A stretch of DNA of 64,000 bases from Lunularia cruciata (taxonomy: Eukaryota; Streptophyta; Marchantiopsida; Lunulariales; Lunulariaceae). Numbering within the stretch: position 1 is the first letter of the stretch; each line of letters opens with the position of its first letter. The stretch lies in NCBI GenBank assembly GCA_948567375.1, contig OX419757.1, forward strand, positions 28,644,001 to 28,708,000, in the 5' to 3' direction. Positions 44,375 through 56,254 of the stretch are shown here, piece after piece. The notes beneath the pieces were generated by a model, which ran no database searches, was not told the origin of the DNA, and saw only the letters and a list, made by a program, of their open reading frames with translations. Position numbers and translations under genes: made by a program.

Positions 44375-46877
44375 GGCAGGGTAGGTGGACTGAATGATAG
44401 ATGATGAAATCACGACATCTGGATGTAGAAGTGGCAGGTCATGATTGCATATTCAAACCAATGAGTTGCAAACCTACTCACACTCCGACGCTCTCTGTCG
44501 TTGAAACACATCACTAATAACGCCGTTATCATCTTCACCACACTCTCAGATCCGTCTACAGTCGTGTGTCCACATAACCGTTTTCCTATTTTGAGCAGAT
44601 AAGCCTTTTCACAAATGCTGTTAATAATTTACCTTCGGACGAACCCAGGCACTTTACCGTGCTTTACTCAACGTCGTTAATCTCTTTCAATCCACAAACC
44701 CCTCAATTTGGTACGTACTGTAAGAAAGTCAGTACATCACATTCAGTAATTGACTCAGTGTGTTTTTCAAGTACGTAACTTTTTAAGTGACGCTAATACG
44801 GGGGCCGGGAAGATCTCAGCAAGCAGTTTGACCTGACCCCCTTACTGTCGTTCAGCTTTTCCAATCTGCGAATAAGCAACCGGGTCACGTTCATTTTGTG
44901 GCCCTCACTGACCTGATCCATCACAAGCAAACTCTTTCCAGTCGAACCGTCCACACCGATAGTTGCTGTCACTAAGGTCTCTCGCTGAATTGGGTAACTA
45001 AGAATCACATCAGAATTAACAAATGTGACACTTTCTGCCCTCGTATACCGCTCAATCACCACTAATAAACTTCCGCGATCAAATCCTCTAAAGGCAATTC
45101 ATGAAAACAAATAGTGTCTCTCGTCGTTCCGTTGATTCGTATCTTTCTCCCACGGAAATGACTTCTTTTGAGTCAGACCTTTTCGTGAGATCAGCCGGTT
45201 CTTTCACTCATTGGGTTGTGGACCCGGAATCCAAATGCACCTCCAAATGCACTTCTCCTCGATTCCACCATTACCTCGAACCACCGTCCACGAGTGCGCA
45301 AAAGGTTATCATCAAAGAATGGATTCCTCCACCTCTGGTATTATCGTGTTTCTTTCGATTTTGAAGAACCTCGTGATGTGTCAAAAGTTGACGATTAGTC
45401 AGTGAAGGAGTGGTGTGAATCTTTCTAATCCAATAACCGAGAATAAGTTCTTCGAATCAACTGAACTCATGGGAACAATAAAGGTGATTTTGGGTCTTTA
45501 CCATCAGATTGGAATCTCCTTAACTCGTCCAAATGTAATTGTGATGAAGAGTTAAGGGAAGTGGGACTCATGACTAATCTTAGGAGTGTTAGGAATAAGC
45601 TCAAGAGGAGGGCCAAGGAATTTCTCTTAAGCATTTGTTGGACCATCTCTTTCCTTAAAAATGCATTAGATATTCATGTTCGATAAATCTCTAATTTAAA
45701 ATGGATATCTGAACCTCACGTTTCAAATTATAGGGATGGTCCTCTAACCTTCTCCGAAGTGCATCCCAAGGAAACATAGGAGAGGAAAGACCAACTAAAA
45801 GTACGAGAAAAAAATTCACAACAATTTAACTCTTAATTCTCAAGTCAATCCGACTCTAGGTTTATCATGTTGGTAATAAACTCGAAGAAGTTGCAGAGGG
45901 AGGAAATCATTTTTATTCCTTTATTTAAGAAAATCGCATGATGACCACTTACTTTGCATGTATTTTCTAATTTATAGCAATGAAATCTGCTCACATGTAT
46001 GCTGATAGCATGCGTTTTTTTTAATCAACCTTTCAAATTTGGGATAAAAAATTTCGGAATACAAAATTATCCATAAAAGAATGAGGTTTCGTTATTTTGA
46101 AAAATTAGCGAAATTATATCATTATATCCAATATTGTGACACAAGCTCTATCCAATATAAATGTGGCGTTTCATACTATCTGCATTATATATTCTAGTAA
46201 AAATCTTAACCAACATCATTTTCCATACTTATTCATTATTTAAGGTATACTGAATTTTATCTATTTATCATTTTCTTTACAATATTCATTTTATCAAAGT
46301 TAATGCTAATGTTGTAGTCTTCACTGGGTTTAATTTATTGAATGTTATTTTTAAATTGTATAAAATTTGATATGTATATCTTATTTTCACTTATTTACCA
46401 ACTTTAAAAATATTTATCCATATTTGAAAGATTATTTTTCAGTTAAATTCATTACTTAGATATTTGAATTCCACCTTTTTATGCTAATTGTTTCATAACT
46501 TATAGACTTAACTTTTTTAATATCTAAAATTCAAGTTCTGCTTTCTGAAAATATGAGTAACTACAACGTGGAAGCTGGACCTAAATGAGTGCTCATTTCC
46601 TCTAGAGCTAAGTAAGGTGGTCTCAAATTCATTATGGTGGAACTGTTTGCATCAATTTGTAGAGAACACAATTTAAATGGCAACATATTATCAAATGTGA
46701 ACATACATGTTTAGTGGATTATCTTTGTTTATTATGCGTTCTTCTTTCCTTTTGCACTTGTTTTTTGTTTGTGCCTTGTACTCTTTTCCACTTTCTTTCT
46801 TGTGGGGTACCTTTTTATATACACTTATTGATCATTCTCTTGGTACTTTTGGTTAGTCCTTACGCTCACTACATCCT
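44375..46877. other. Intergenic; two opposed unassigned frames near 45 kb, AT-rich from 45.6 kb
   Basis: A minus-strand frame at 44793-45090 (no ATG; FDRGSLLVVIERYTRAESVT, LLIRRLEKLNDSKGV) and a plus-strand ATG frame at 45101-45364 face away from each other and look moderately coding. Neither is recognised. The rest is AT-rich, without a gene. Confidence 0.3.
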
Positions 46878-47170
46878 ATGGCAGGAGAGGGAGTACCATT
46901 TGAGGTCTTAGATCATTAGCCAAAGCAACTTTTATGTCTTGATGAGTCACTTTTTGCACAAGCATTGTGCATTGCCCCTTGCCTCTCTTCACGAGGCTTG
47001 TTAGGGATGGTATATGAGCATCTTTGAGATTGCTTTCAGGGGGATGATCCTTCAATTGGATTTATCAAGTTGTTTCAAGTGGTTGTAACAATAGCAAGGA
47101 GAGATAATCCCACGTAAGTTAGTCGGTTGTTAGGGGCTAGTAGACTTCTTGCAATGGAGAAGTGCACAGG
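46878..47170 (+). pseudogene. Non-LTR retrotransposon F, RT N-terminal part (left of the E insertion)
   Basis: One plus-strand frame, broken by three stops, reads AGEGVPFEVLDH, CLSSRGLLGMVYEHL, and LLGASRLLAMEKCTG up to the exact start of the element E LTR. The phrase ASRLLAMEKCTG followed across the insertion by CIRPIAIGEI is the conserved N-terminal RT segment (S-R-L-x-x-L-x-K...V-R-P-I-A-x-G-E). Continuity across 6.3 kb shows that E interrupted F. Confidence 0.75.
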
Positions 47171-47771
47171 TGTAATACTCCAAGGACATGAGAACTCTCT
47201 AAGAGAGATAAAAGAGAGAAAACACAAGCTTCACACTTAATACTCCCATCTCCCAAAGGAGCGCCTTCTCTTTATTATATCGCAAAGAGGATCCACTCAA
47301 AGGAAGCTCCACCCTTGGATTAAATACATGGATTGGTGACATATCAGTGAGCTCCACCCTTAGATTGGTTGCCTGGATGGGTGACATGTCACTCCTTGTC
47401 CTATCTAGTTGGTCAAAGTTGACCAAAGTGAATCTTTAGAGAATCTTCTTGTATGAAGCTTAGAATCACATAGGTGAAATATTGTTGGAAAGCTATCAAT
47501 GACACAAACAATTGTGGTGGGAGGGGGAGAAGGCAAGCCTTTTTCCCCAAAGAGAGAGGGATTATTTCTATTCTTGAGGACTAATTCATCTATTTAGGCC
47601 TTCAAAATTAGCTTTGAAACTTTCAGGCTATTTTCCACTTTTGCTCTTTTAGTAGAAGTACTCTTTTCATGACACCCCTATCTGATCTACCCAACCCATC
47701 ATACATAACATCCGTCTAGGTGTAACCAAGCCAATTTAACCTCTAGATAATATATTTAGCTAGGTATTATA
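47171..47771 (-). repeat. 3' LTR of element E (601 bp)
   Basis: Starts TGTAATACTCC and ends GGTATTATA, where one transition has changed the usual terminal CA. It is preceded on the minus strand by the polypurine tract. Collinear with 52885-53474 with scattered substitutions, so the insertion is not recent. Confidence 0.9.
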
Positions 47772-48496
47772 GACCTCCCTCCTTTAAAGATGCAATGTCC
47801 TCATTGCAAAGCTATTGCTCAAAAGATTTAACTAACATTGGTTCATTGGTCAAGTTGGCTGTTGGCTCCCATGTTGCCTCATAAAATTAGTACTCTTTCC
47901 AATGTACAAGATATTCCATACATGGATGGTGAGTGCCATGGATGCATTTTTGGAGTATGTGTTCGACTTCATATTCCTCCATATCATCAATAAGGGTTAG
48001 CCATGGTCAAATTTCTTGTACAAAAGAGAAATGGGGTGGTCAAGGTGCATATTTTCATAACAAGGAAACATAGCATATTAGATGGATTTTCATGTGTGGT
48101 GGTAGTTCAAGGTGGTAGGTCATTGTGCCAATTTGACGAAGAATGTAGAAAGGTCCAGTAAAATGAGGTTTGAGCTTACAAGGCTAACCAACGTGAGGTT
48201 GGTGGTAGACAACCAGACTTGATCTTCAACATTGAAATTTATGTCTTAGTGATGTATATCTACATATTGCTTCTATCAATTTTGGGCAATCTTCAACCGG
48301 TGCTCGGTGTTCTCCACACCTTGTTGGATTTTAGAAACAAAAGTGTTGATATTGTCAACCTTGGTAGTCATCGGATGGACCTTCAAGCTCAAAGGTGTGA
48401 AAGGATGCTCTCCATATATGAGGAAGAATGTTTGACCTACTTAGAGGCATTCATTGAATTGTTGAAAGCAAATTCCACCAATGGGAGTAAGGTCTC

Positions 48497-49096
48497 CTAA
48501 CTCTCTTGCTCATATAAGATGAAGCCCCGGAGTATGTCCTCAATGGTGCAATTTTCCTGCTCTATTTGTCCATTGGTTTGTGAATGGGAAGTTGTGAACA
48601 TGGCCAATTTGGTTTTGAAGAAACCAAAGAGTGGTCTCCATAATAAATTAGTAAATTGAGTGCCTCTATTTGTGATGAGTGTTTGAGACAAGCCATGGTG
48701 AGAGAAAACTGCATCTACGAACAATTGAGGTAGTTGCAAGGCAATCATGTCCTTGGTGGTAGGACGCACATGAATCATTTTGCTAATTAATTTGACAAAA
48801 CCTACGATGGAGTCAAACCTTGATGTGGTCTTGGGCACTTCACAAACCAGATCCATGCTTACCTATTCCCAATGTTGTGTAGGAGTGGAGAGAGGTTGAA
48901 GGAGTCTTGTGGGAGCTTGATTAGAAGCTTTATTTTGTGGACAAAGTAGGCAGCTCCAAACATATTCCATCATATCATTGCTCATCTTGGGCCAATAGTA
49001 ATGGTGTTTGATTACATCCAAGGTCTTGTCCATTCCAATGTGACATGCAATGGCAGAATCATGATATTTTGCTAGGATGGTGGTTCTTATATGCAT
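48497..49096 (-). pseudogene. Element E integrase (HHCC domain and catalytic core)
   Basis: 49096-48863 keeps the zinc-binding HHCC pattern (YHDSAIACHIGMDKT, WSCLLCPQNKA). 48856-48497 is the core with MDLVCEVPKT (first Asp), ITNRGTQFT (second position Asn instead of Asp) and QTNGQIEQENCTIE (Glu present). A stop separates the two parts. The chromodomain-like sequence YLVHWKEY...YEATWEPTANLTN follows near 47.9 kb. Confidence 0.85.
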
Positions 49097-49991
49097 GGCA
49101 TCTAGGATCCATAACCTTCCATCACAAAAAGTGAGTCCTTGGGTGTTGGTGACGCCTTTGGATGATTCAGCACCTACAATTTATGGATTAGTTTTTGTAA
49201 CAACAAGAATCCTTGGCCAGAATTCAAGGTTCATCTTGACCTCTTTCACCAGACTTTTTGCCATCAGCATTCGGGTGAATGCATCTGCAAGTTGCTTCTT
49301 AACTTCCACATATGTGATTTTCATGTTGAATTGTTGGCTCCACTCTACCCACCAAATCTATTGACAAGAAAGATCTTTCTATGTCTTGAGGTAGACTAGA
49401 GGTTTGTGGTCTGCCTCCACTACAAATGCCTTCTCACCAAGATAGTGCTTCCAATGCTTGATTGTAAGGACAATGGACACTCTTCTCATTTGGTGGTGTG
49501 ATAGTTGCATTTTGCCAAGAATAGCTTATGAGAGAAATATTCAATTGGGTGTTATTTGTCATGCCACTCTTGTTCTAGGATTGCTCATATTGCTATGCTT
49601 GATACATCTATAGCCAACTTGATCCGACATTTTGTCAGACCATTTCAAGATTGATGCATGTAATAATGCGTCTTTCAATTCTTGAAGGCCAATTCTTGTA
49701 CAGTTTCCCACATCCACTTCTTCTCCTTGCACAATAGTGTTGTTAAACATTGTGCAATCTTGGAGAAGTCCTTGACAAATTGACAATAAAACCCCATCAA
49801 TCCCAAGAAACTCTTGAGTTAAGTCTGATCTTTTGGAGCACCCTATTTTTTAATGACCTCTATTTTATTTGTAATTACTTGGATACCTTATGCACTTACT
49901 CTATGCCCTAAGTAGTCTACTTCAGATTTGCCAAACTCGCACTTTGAAATTTTGGCATACAATTGATTTGTCGTAGAATCTGGAGGACTTC

Positions 49992-50423
49992 TCATAGATG
50001 TTGCTTGTGCTTTGTTATCATCTTTTTATAGATTAAGATTTCATCAAGGAAAAAAATAATATATTTATCTAAATATGGATGAAATATATCATTCATCCCA
50101 CTCATGAAAGTGGCTGGAGCGTTGGTGAGGCCAAACTGCATCACCAAGTACTCAAAGTGACCATACCTTGTTTGAAAGGTTGTTTTGTGTATGTCTTCCT
50201 CTGCAATCTTAATTTGGTTGTAATTGCTCCGTGGATTGAGTTTGGTGAAGTGCTTTGCCCCATTGAGTTGATCAAACAAGTCATCCATGCAAGGTAATGA
50301 GTATTTGTTCTTCACCGTTTGTTGATTTAGTCCTTGGTAGTCAATGCACATGCACATTGTTCTGTCCTTCTTCTTCACAAACAATATAGGAGCCTCATAT
50401 GGTGATACGTTAGTTTGGGACAA
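49992..50423 (-). pseudogene. Element E reverse transcriptase
   Basis: The frame is open over most RT motifs: [64 protein letters not shown] and FFLDEILIY. Two catalytic positions are altered: KLN where KLD is normal, and LDE where xDD is normal. A dead enzyme is inferred. Confidence 0.85.
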
Positions 50424-51060
50424 ACCTCATTTGCAACATATCCTTGATTTGAGCGTTACATTCCTCCAACTTATGACGTGATAGTTGATATGGAGCCTTA
50501 CAAGGAGAAGTCTTCCGAGGAAGTATCTCAATTTTATGATCTACTCTCCTTTTTGGTAGTAAACTTGAAGGTGATTCATCTAGGAAGACATCTTGAAACT
50601 CATTGACCACATCTTTCAATTTCTCAAGAATTTTTCCATTGTGTTGGGCACTATGGATTTCTCTTATTAGACCCATGAAATATTTATCTATCTTACCAAT
50701 AGATGTGGTCCCTATAACATAGAGAGGAAACTCTTGCCTTTTTGATATTTTTTTGAACTCAAAGATCTTCCATTGACTAGTTCTCACTACTTTCTTTCTC
50801 CAATCCTCCGTGGGGTTGTAGTGCATCCATGTCATGCCTAAGATTGCATCATAGCAAGCTAGTTGTTTCACTTACCATTTGATTGCTTCTTGATACTCTC
50901 CTACAAAGAGTGCTATCTTTCTAGGTAATGACTCAATCCTTGATGTTTAACCATTAGGTAACTCCACTTAGTCATTCTTATCCTTCTCTAGTTCCATCCC
51001 CAACCTAATTGCAACAAAGCAAGAAAAGGGATTCTTTATTGCTCTAGGGTTTATCAATAT
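50410..51060 (-). pseudogene. Element E aspartic protease region and RT leader
   Basis: Around 51050-51020 the active-site box reads KILINPRAIKN where I-L-I/V-D-S-G-A-T is expected, so the catalytic Asp is Asn. Downstream, ACYDAILGMTWMHYNP matches the conserved ILG-M-x-W segment. It continues to the RT leader (KRRVDHKIEILP, PYQLSRHKLEECNAQI). Confidence 0.7.
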
Positions 51061-51239
51061 TTTCATTGGATTGCCTTTGAAGATTCCATTTATGACAATC
51101 AGTTGTGCATTTGTCTTCTTCCACCTTTGCACACTTGTCTTCTTCTTCTCCTTGCTTTTACTCTTCTCTCCTAAGCCAATGAAGCCGTGAGGTACATTTA
51201 CGAGCGATCTTTGTTTTCCAATGTGATTTCAACATCCTT

Positions 51240-52400
51240 CTCTTTGATTCATCTCTCCATATGGTTCAAAGGCTGCCTATATGGAGGCCAAGGGCCTCTA
51301 GGATGAAAAGCACAAAAATTGATGGCTATATGCCTAACTTGGCCACAATTTTAACATCATCATTGTTTTGCTTGAGCCCCTTCTCTTGGCGGGACTCCTT
51401 CTTTCCTTTCTTTGATCCATCCACGTTCTCCTTGGAGGGATTGTGATCCTTGGTCTTGGAACTAAATGTTGCCTAATTCCATAAGAACTGGTCCACCAAA
51501 ATGGTGTGTCTCAGCCCAATAGTTTTGCATCAAGGTGATCCTTTCACCTCTTCCAAGAGCCCGTATTATTCTTTGAGCGGATGTAATGGCTTCAAAAATA
51601 GTGCAAGGATTTTGTACCATTACCTCTTGGTGAATTTTCTCTTCTTATCCCCTTTTGAAATTTTCAAGAGATTTTGTTGGACTCATATTGATTATCACAA
51701 CATGTAAATCCACATACTCTTGTATGATATTCTTCTACTTCAACCCCCCACAGTCTAGTTTGGGCCATCCGCACAAAATCCATATATTGGAAATTCTTGA
51801 GCAGCCCTTCTTGCATGGTTGTCCAAGTGACCTCTCTTTCTTCTACTATTATTGATTTCTCCCAACCATCATACCATGTGAGTGCTTTATCGTTCAAGTA
51901 CACACACTCAAACACATTTACAAAATAATCAATGATCTCAATTGTGAACAATCAAAGGTATCGATTCATTCTTGAAATCCAATTTTCCATTACTCCCATA
52001 GATCATTGTCCCTTGTAAGACTCAATGTTGCATGTCTTTTTCATTTGTACTAACAATGTGGCTTGGTCGTTGATTGGGGTCGGTAACATTAGCATTAGTG
52101 ACTTTCCAAGTACTTCAACCGCTAGATGGTTCCCCTTCTTGCATTAATTGACTGTTCTTGAAGGTACATACTTGATTTTTCAGTTCTTCCATGTTCATCT
52201 TGATCTCCTAAAACTCATTCAACATCCACTACATTCCTTGCATCAATTGTTGCAACTAAAGATCCATGATTCCTACATGTGGTAAATGTCCAATTGCTAC
52301 TTCCTACTTCAATAAAGTGTTAATATGATCACTTGAGATGCAGAAAAAATTATTATGACTACCATTGGGACCTTAGAGGTTATCACTTGTTGATAATATT
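51240..52400 (-). pseudogene. Element E gag remnant
   Basis: Minus-strand frame 51951-51664 reads CVYLNDKALTWYDGWEKS, then VTWTTMQEGLLKNFQYMDF, typical of the retrotransposon gag core. Near 51310-51350 a degenerate zinc-knuckle-like run CGQVRHIAINFC follows a stop. The protein is interrupted throughout. Confidence 0.7.
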
Positions 52401-52884
52401 CCCTTACTAAAAATTTTGGACTACAAAATCCCTAAACATCACTTTTGGTCAAACCACATGATGAATTTCTACTTGCATGTTAAAAGGGGGAGGATTTGGA
52501 ACATTCAGATCCATAACATCATAACAAAATGTAGCTTTTCAAATCCCACTCTATGGTGTATACCACCACATGTAGAATCATTGGGTTTAATGAATTCATC
52601 ACTCTAAGCATGAACTTTGCTTCAAAATGAAAAATGAGATATACTCTCATTTTGCTCACACTAGATGTACATAATCTTGATGTGGAATGGATCTGAGAAT
52701 GGAAAGCTTGGTGCAAGAAATTTTCATCTAGGCACCTCCATCCCAACCTCTCTTGAAACACCTCCCTAGGTCTAACAATTGCACTATGTTTTTCTCTCCT
52801 CAAAATTATTCAATTGTAGTAGCCCGTGTTCTTCCACAAAGGGTGATCCACTCTCTTGGATTAAAACACCTACTTTGATACCAT

Positions 52885-53474
52885 TGTAATAATCTAAGGA
52901 CATGAGAACTCTCCACAAGAGATACAAGAGAGAAAACGCAAGCTTCACACTCAATATTTTGACGTCCCAAAGGAGCACCTTCTCTTTATTATATAGCAAA
53001 GAGGATCCCCTCAAAGGAAGCTCCACCCTTGGATCAAATACATGGAATGGTGACATGTCAGCAAGCTCCACCGTTAGATTAGTTGCCTTGATGAGTGACA
53101 TGTTTGTCCTTGTCTTATCTAGTTTGTCAAAGTTGACCAAAGTGAATCTCTAGGGAATCTTCTTATAAGAAGCTCAAAAGCACATAGATGAGGCACCATT
53201 AGAAAGCTCTTAGTGAGAAAAAATGGGAAGGGAGGGAGGAGGCAAGCCATTTGTCCAAAGATTTTCTCCATTTTCAAGACCTAATTCATCTATTTAGGCC
53301 TTTAAAATTGGCTCTAATGCTTTTAGGCTATTTTTGACTTCTGCCCTTTTAGTACAAGTATTCTTTTAGTGACACCTCTATCTGATCTACCTAGCCCATC
53401 ATACATAACATCCTTCTAGATGTTACCAAGTCAATTTTTACCTCTAGACAATATGTCTAGCTATTGGTATTACA
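52885..53474 (-). repeat. 5' LTR of element E (590 bp)
   Basis: Starts TGTAATAATC and ends GGTATTACA in plus-strand text, next to an initiator-tRNA-Met type primer site (52873-52884). Collinear with 47171-47771. Confidence 0.9.
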
Positions 53475-53891
53475 ATGGGGTGCATTAGACCGATTGCTAT
53501 TGGAGAGATATTTTTGTTCTTGGTTAGCCGCACCATTGTCCTTCAGCATCAATCTCACTTCCAAGAACACCTTAGTCCATATCAGTTTGGGGTAGTTACA
53601 CTTGGAGGTTGCAAGACTATTTGCCTAGGTATCAAGGCACTTCTAATTATCCATTTGGAGTGGGTTGTCCTACATGTGGATGTTGAGAATGCTTTTAATA
53701 ACATCTCTCAGACATTCATCTTAGAGAGCTTAGGGAGGCCAATGGATCCTTGGTGAGTCTCATTCCCTTTGTGTGATGTTCTGTGGCTCTCCTACTTCTC
53801 TTTACTACCAACATGGGTGGTCACATGAGGGAGTCACCGTCTTGGAGTCAATTGTTGGTACACAACAAGGAGATCCTTTAGGGAGACCTTT

Positions 53892-54442
53892 ATCGTGTGT
53901 ATACACATCGCTATACAACATACATCGCCACACAACATCATACACTATAGAAGCACAACTCACACATATGTCATACATAAACTCTAAAGTCTCACAATAA
54001 TCAGTTCATTTACAACTTGAATCAATTGAACTCAAATCAAGTATTGATCTGATCCTCAACAACTTGCCAACAACATGGCACTGATTACAGTCAAGCCACA
54101 CCTACTCTAGCTAAGAGAATCTAGGTGACGCTCGATGGCTTTCTGTCCATTCTAGCCAAGAACTCAAAGGCTCAACATCAAAGAGGTGAACTCTCTAGAG
54201 CTGTACTTCCAAGGTATACTCCTAACTTTGACCTAGGTCTCATCCCAACGGTCCTGCTGATAGCACACCCGACGATGCAATGGTGCAAGTGAAAGTGGGC
54301 CCCACCATGAAGTCAGTACACTAAACACAAAATCTGACCATCAAAAAGTAGTCTAAGAGTAATTGCCAAAATGCCTCTAACTACTATCACTGGAACTCCA
54401 CTGTCTGAGCAATCTAGATGCGACACTACAAATGGCATGATG
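53892..54442. mobile_element. 551-bp insertion inside element F
   Basis: Removing it restores GDPLGRPL-FAMAH in frame. CCTTT occurs at both joints (53887-53891 and 54443-54447 region), consistent with a 5-bp target duplication. The insert starts ATCGTGTGTATACACATCGC and has no recognised ORF or terminal repeats; it could be a solo LTR or other short non-autonomous element. Confidence 0.6.
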
Positions 54443-56143
54443 CCTTTGTTTGCCATGGCTCACTTTAGAACTCTCTTATCTACTACTTTGGCCATGCCAA
54501 GTTGTGTATTTCACTCTTTAGTAGAAAATACACACATTATGGGCCCCATAGATCAGATTAGACAAGCCTTTGATCACTTGACTACCGAGCTACATCTTGT
54601 AGGCTTGAGAGTCAAGGTGTCAAAGTGTAGAGCATGGTCCCTTTTAGGTATCCCTTCCCACCTTGAGCTTCTAGAGGAGTGTATCACATCTATAGATGGA
54701 CTTTGTATTTTTGGAGTGACAGTAGGATCCAAGGATTTTTTTCACATGCTTCTTAGATGTTGCCCTTGTAGAGGATATTCTCCATGTGGATGACCTTCCT
54801 CTACTAGGAGATCCGCATGTAGCTTTTGGTATACTCTCCTCTAGTATTGCACACCAACCAACTTATCTTCTCCGTACAGTTCCCCCTTCCTTGACTTTCC
54901 TATCACGTCTAAGATCTTTTGATATGAGGATTATGGGAGTCTTTGGTGACATCATTGGACTAGGGACATTTGAGTGAGTGATGAGGGATTGGCACTAGAC
55001 AAGCATCTTTATCCATCTCATGTGGAGGGGTAGGCTTATTATCTATGGAGGAAATGGAACCTTTAGTGTTTTTGGGTAGTTGGGCTATCTTGGCAGCCCT
55101 ACTTTCCTCATATTTTGTGGTTGTTCATCGGCCAGTTTTGGATACTTATGTGACCAAGGTGGAAGAGTGATCCTTTTCTCTCCATGTGTTATTGTAATAG
55201 AAAAGAGATGGTCTATCTCCACATGCATGTGAGGACACTCCATCCTTTGCTTCATTACCATCAGATTGGACCAGAGGTTTTCAGTCTTCCTTGATGGAGC
55301 AATAGTGTCAACATATGCTACATTCTCTCTTAGTTGACTCGTCCATTCCTTGGGCCACTAGAGCACGACTTTGCTCTTCCTCCAGCAAGGGTCCAAGCTC
55401 TTGGATCATATCTCAATCTTGCATTAGGGCATTCCAACTCATACCAACCGCTTTCTCTACAACGATGAGGTTCTACCTAGGTTTAGTCCACTCATCTGCA
55501 TCTTCATTATTCACTTATGAGTGTGGTTCTATACTAGATGTAGCAACGGTCCATATGACATGGTGTCCTTATGGAGGACAAAGGACAGCTACCCATGAAG
55601 CTATTAGCGATATAGAGTTTGCTATAGCACGAGCGAGTGAATACCTTGCTTGGAGGGAGAGTTCATATTCTTTGCAGACGACACATGTTAGAGCAGACTT
55701 ATACTTAGTCTAAGATGATCCGGTGACAATGGCGGATGTTGTGGTTACAAACCCTATGCGTGATGCAGTTTGGAGGGAGTGATTATTCATCCTCTTGGAT
55801 GGGCAGAAAGCGGTGCTGCAGTATGCAAGGTCTCCAAGTATAAAGGTATGCAGCGAGGTCACCTCTTTGTTCCTCTAGCCTTGGAGTTATATGGAGAGAT
55901 GGGCATGGCATTCGACACATTTGTCAAGGAGTGCACGATAGCTTATCATATTAGACATAAGGGGTATCACTCTCATACTTTGTAGTGTACTTTAGACAGC
56001 GTGTGTCCCTTACTCTACAAAGAACATTGGCTGGTGCAATCCATAGGAGAGCAATCTTCTAGGTGATGCTTCTTCATATGCTCCACTAGTTTGTAGATCT
56101 TACAACTTGCATAGCTAAGATATCATATGTGCGGTAGGGTGGA

Positions 56144-56254
56144 TTTCTCATTTTGATACTAATGGGGCCGAACACCATTCTACCTCTTTTGTCTCTCCCT
56201 TGTACCCGGCTTGATGTGGTCTTCCCATCCTTCTTGTGTTCTATGAGGTTTGCT
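56144..56254 (+). repeat. 3' tail of non-LTR element F (in situ copy)
   Basis: Aligned with the orphan tails at 42616 and 60159 through TTTCTCAT, TCTCCCTTGTAC, GGCTTGATG and GGTCTTCCCATCCTTCT. It is the most diverged of the three; CG-containing TACGCGGTCGCC appears here as TATGAGGTTTGC. The first hairpin is lost and the second has one mismatch. Confidence 0.7.

Larger units (their letters stand above)
47171..53474 (-). mobile_element. Ty3/gypsy chromovirus E, full length, inactivated (6.3 kb)
   Basis: Both LTRs are present (5' LTR 52885-53474, 3' LTR 47171-47771). On the minus strand the order is primer site (ATGGTATCAAAG after the LTR), gag (about 51.2-52.4 kb), protease, RT (50423-49992), RNase H region (about 49.8-49.3 kb), integrase (49096-48497), chromodomain-like tail (about 47.95-47.85 kb) and polypurine tract (AAAGGAGGGAGG, about 47773-47785). 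Frames are broken repeatedly and several catalytic Asp residues are changed. Flanking pentamers ACAGG and ATGGG differ by two transitions, a plausible decayed target duplication. Confidence 0.93.
53475..56254 (+). mobile_element. Non-LTR retrotransposon F: RT core, C-terminal endonuclease-like domain and 3' tail, decayed
   Basis: Continues from 47170. RT blocks: CIRPIAIGEI, SPYQFGVVTLGGC, VVLHVDVENAFNNIS (motif A Asp kept), GVTVLESIVGTQQGDPLG, then across a 0.55-kb insert PLFAMAHFRTL, and CVFHSLVENTHIMGP, where the family's catalytic D-D is E-N. Further on: DDLPLLGDPHVAF and HQPTYLLRTVPPS (54790-54890), then CPYGGQRTATHEAISD (about 55565-55615), ADVVVTNPMRDAVW (55730-55770) and KYKGMQRGHLFVPLALELYG (about 55840-55900). 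The C-terminal C..GGQR..H, later D-V-V-V and K-Y...L-E-x-Y-G layout resembles the restriction-like endonuclease of R2-type elements; this part is inference. Frameshifts and stops throughout. Confidence 0.75.

Noticed and set aside
44793-45364. Divergent pair of short genes near 45 kb
   Set aside because: The minus frame has no ATG and neither product resembles a known family; kept only as a remark.
47171-53474. Perfect 5-bp target duplication of element E
   Set aside because: The flanks ACAGG and ATGGG agree at three of five positions only, so it is stated as plausible, not seen.
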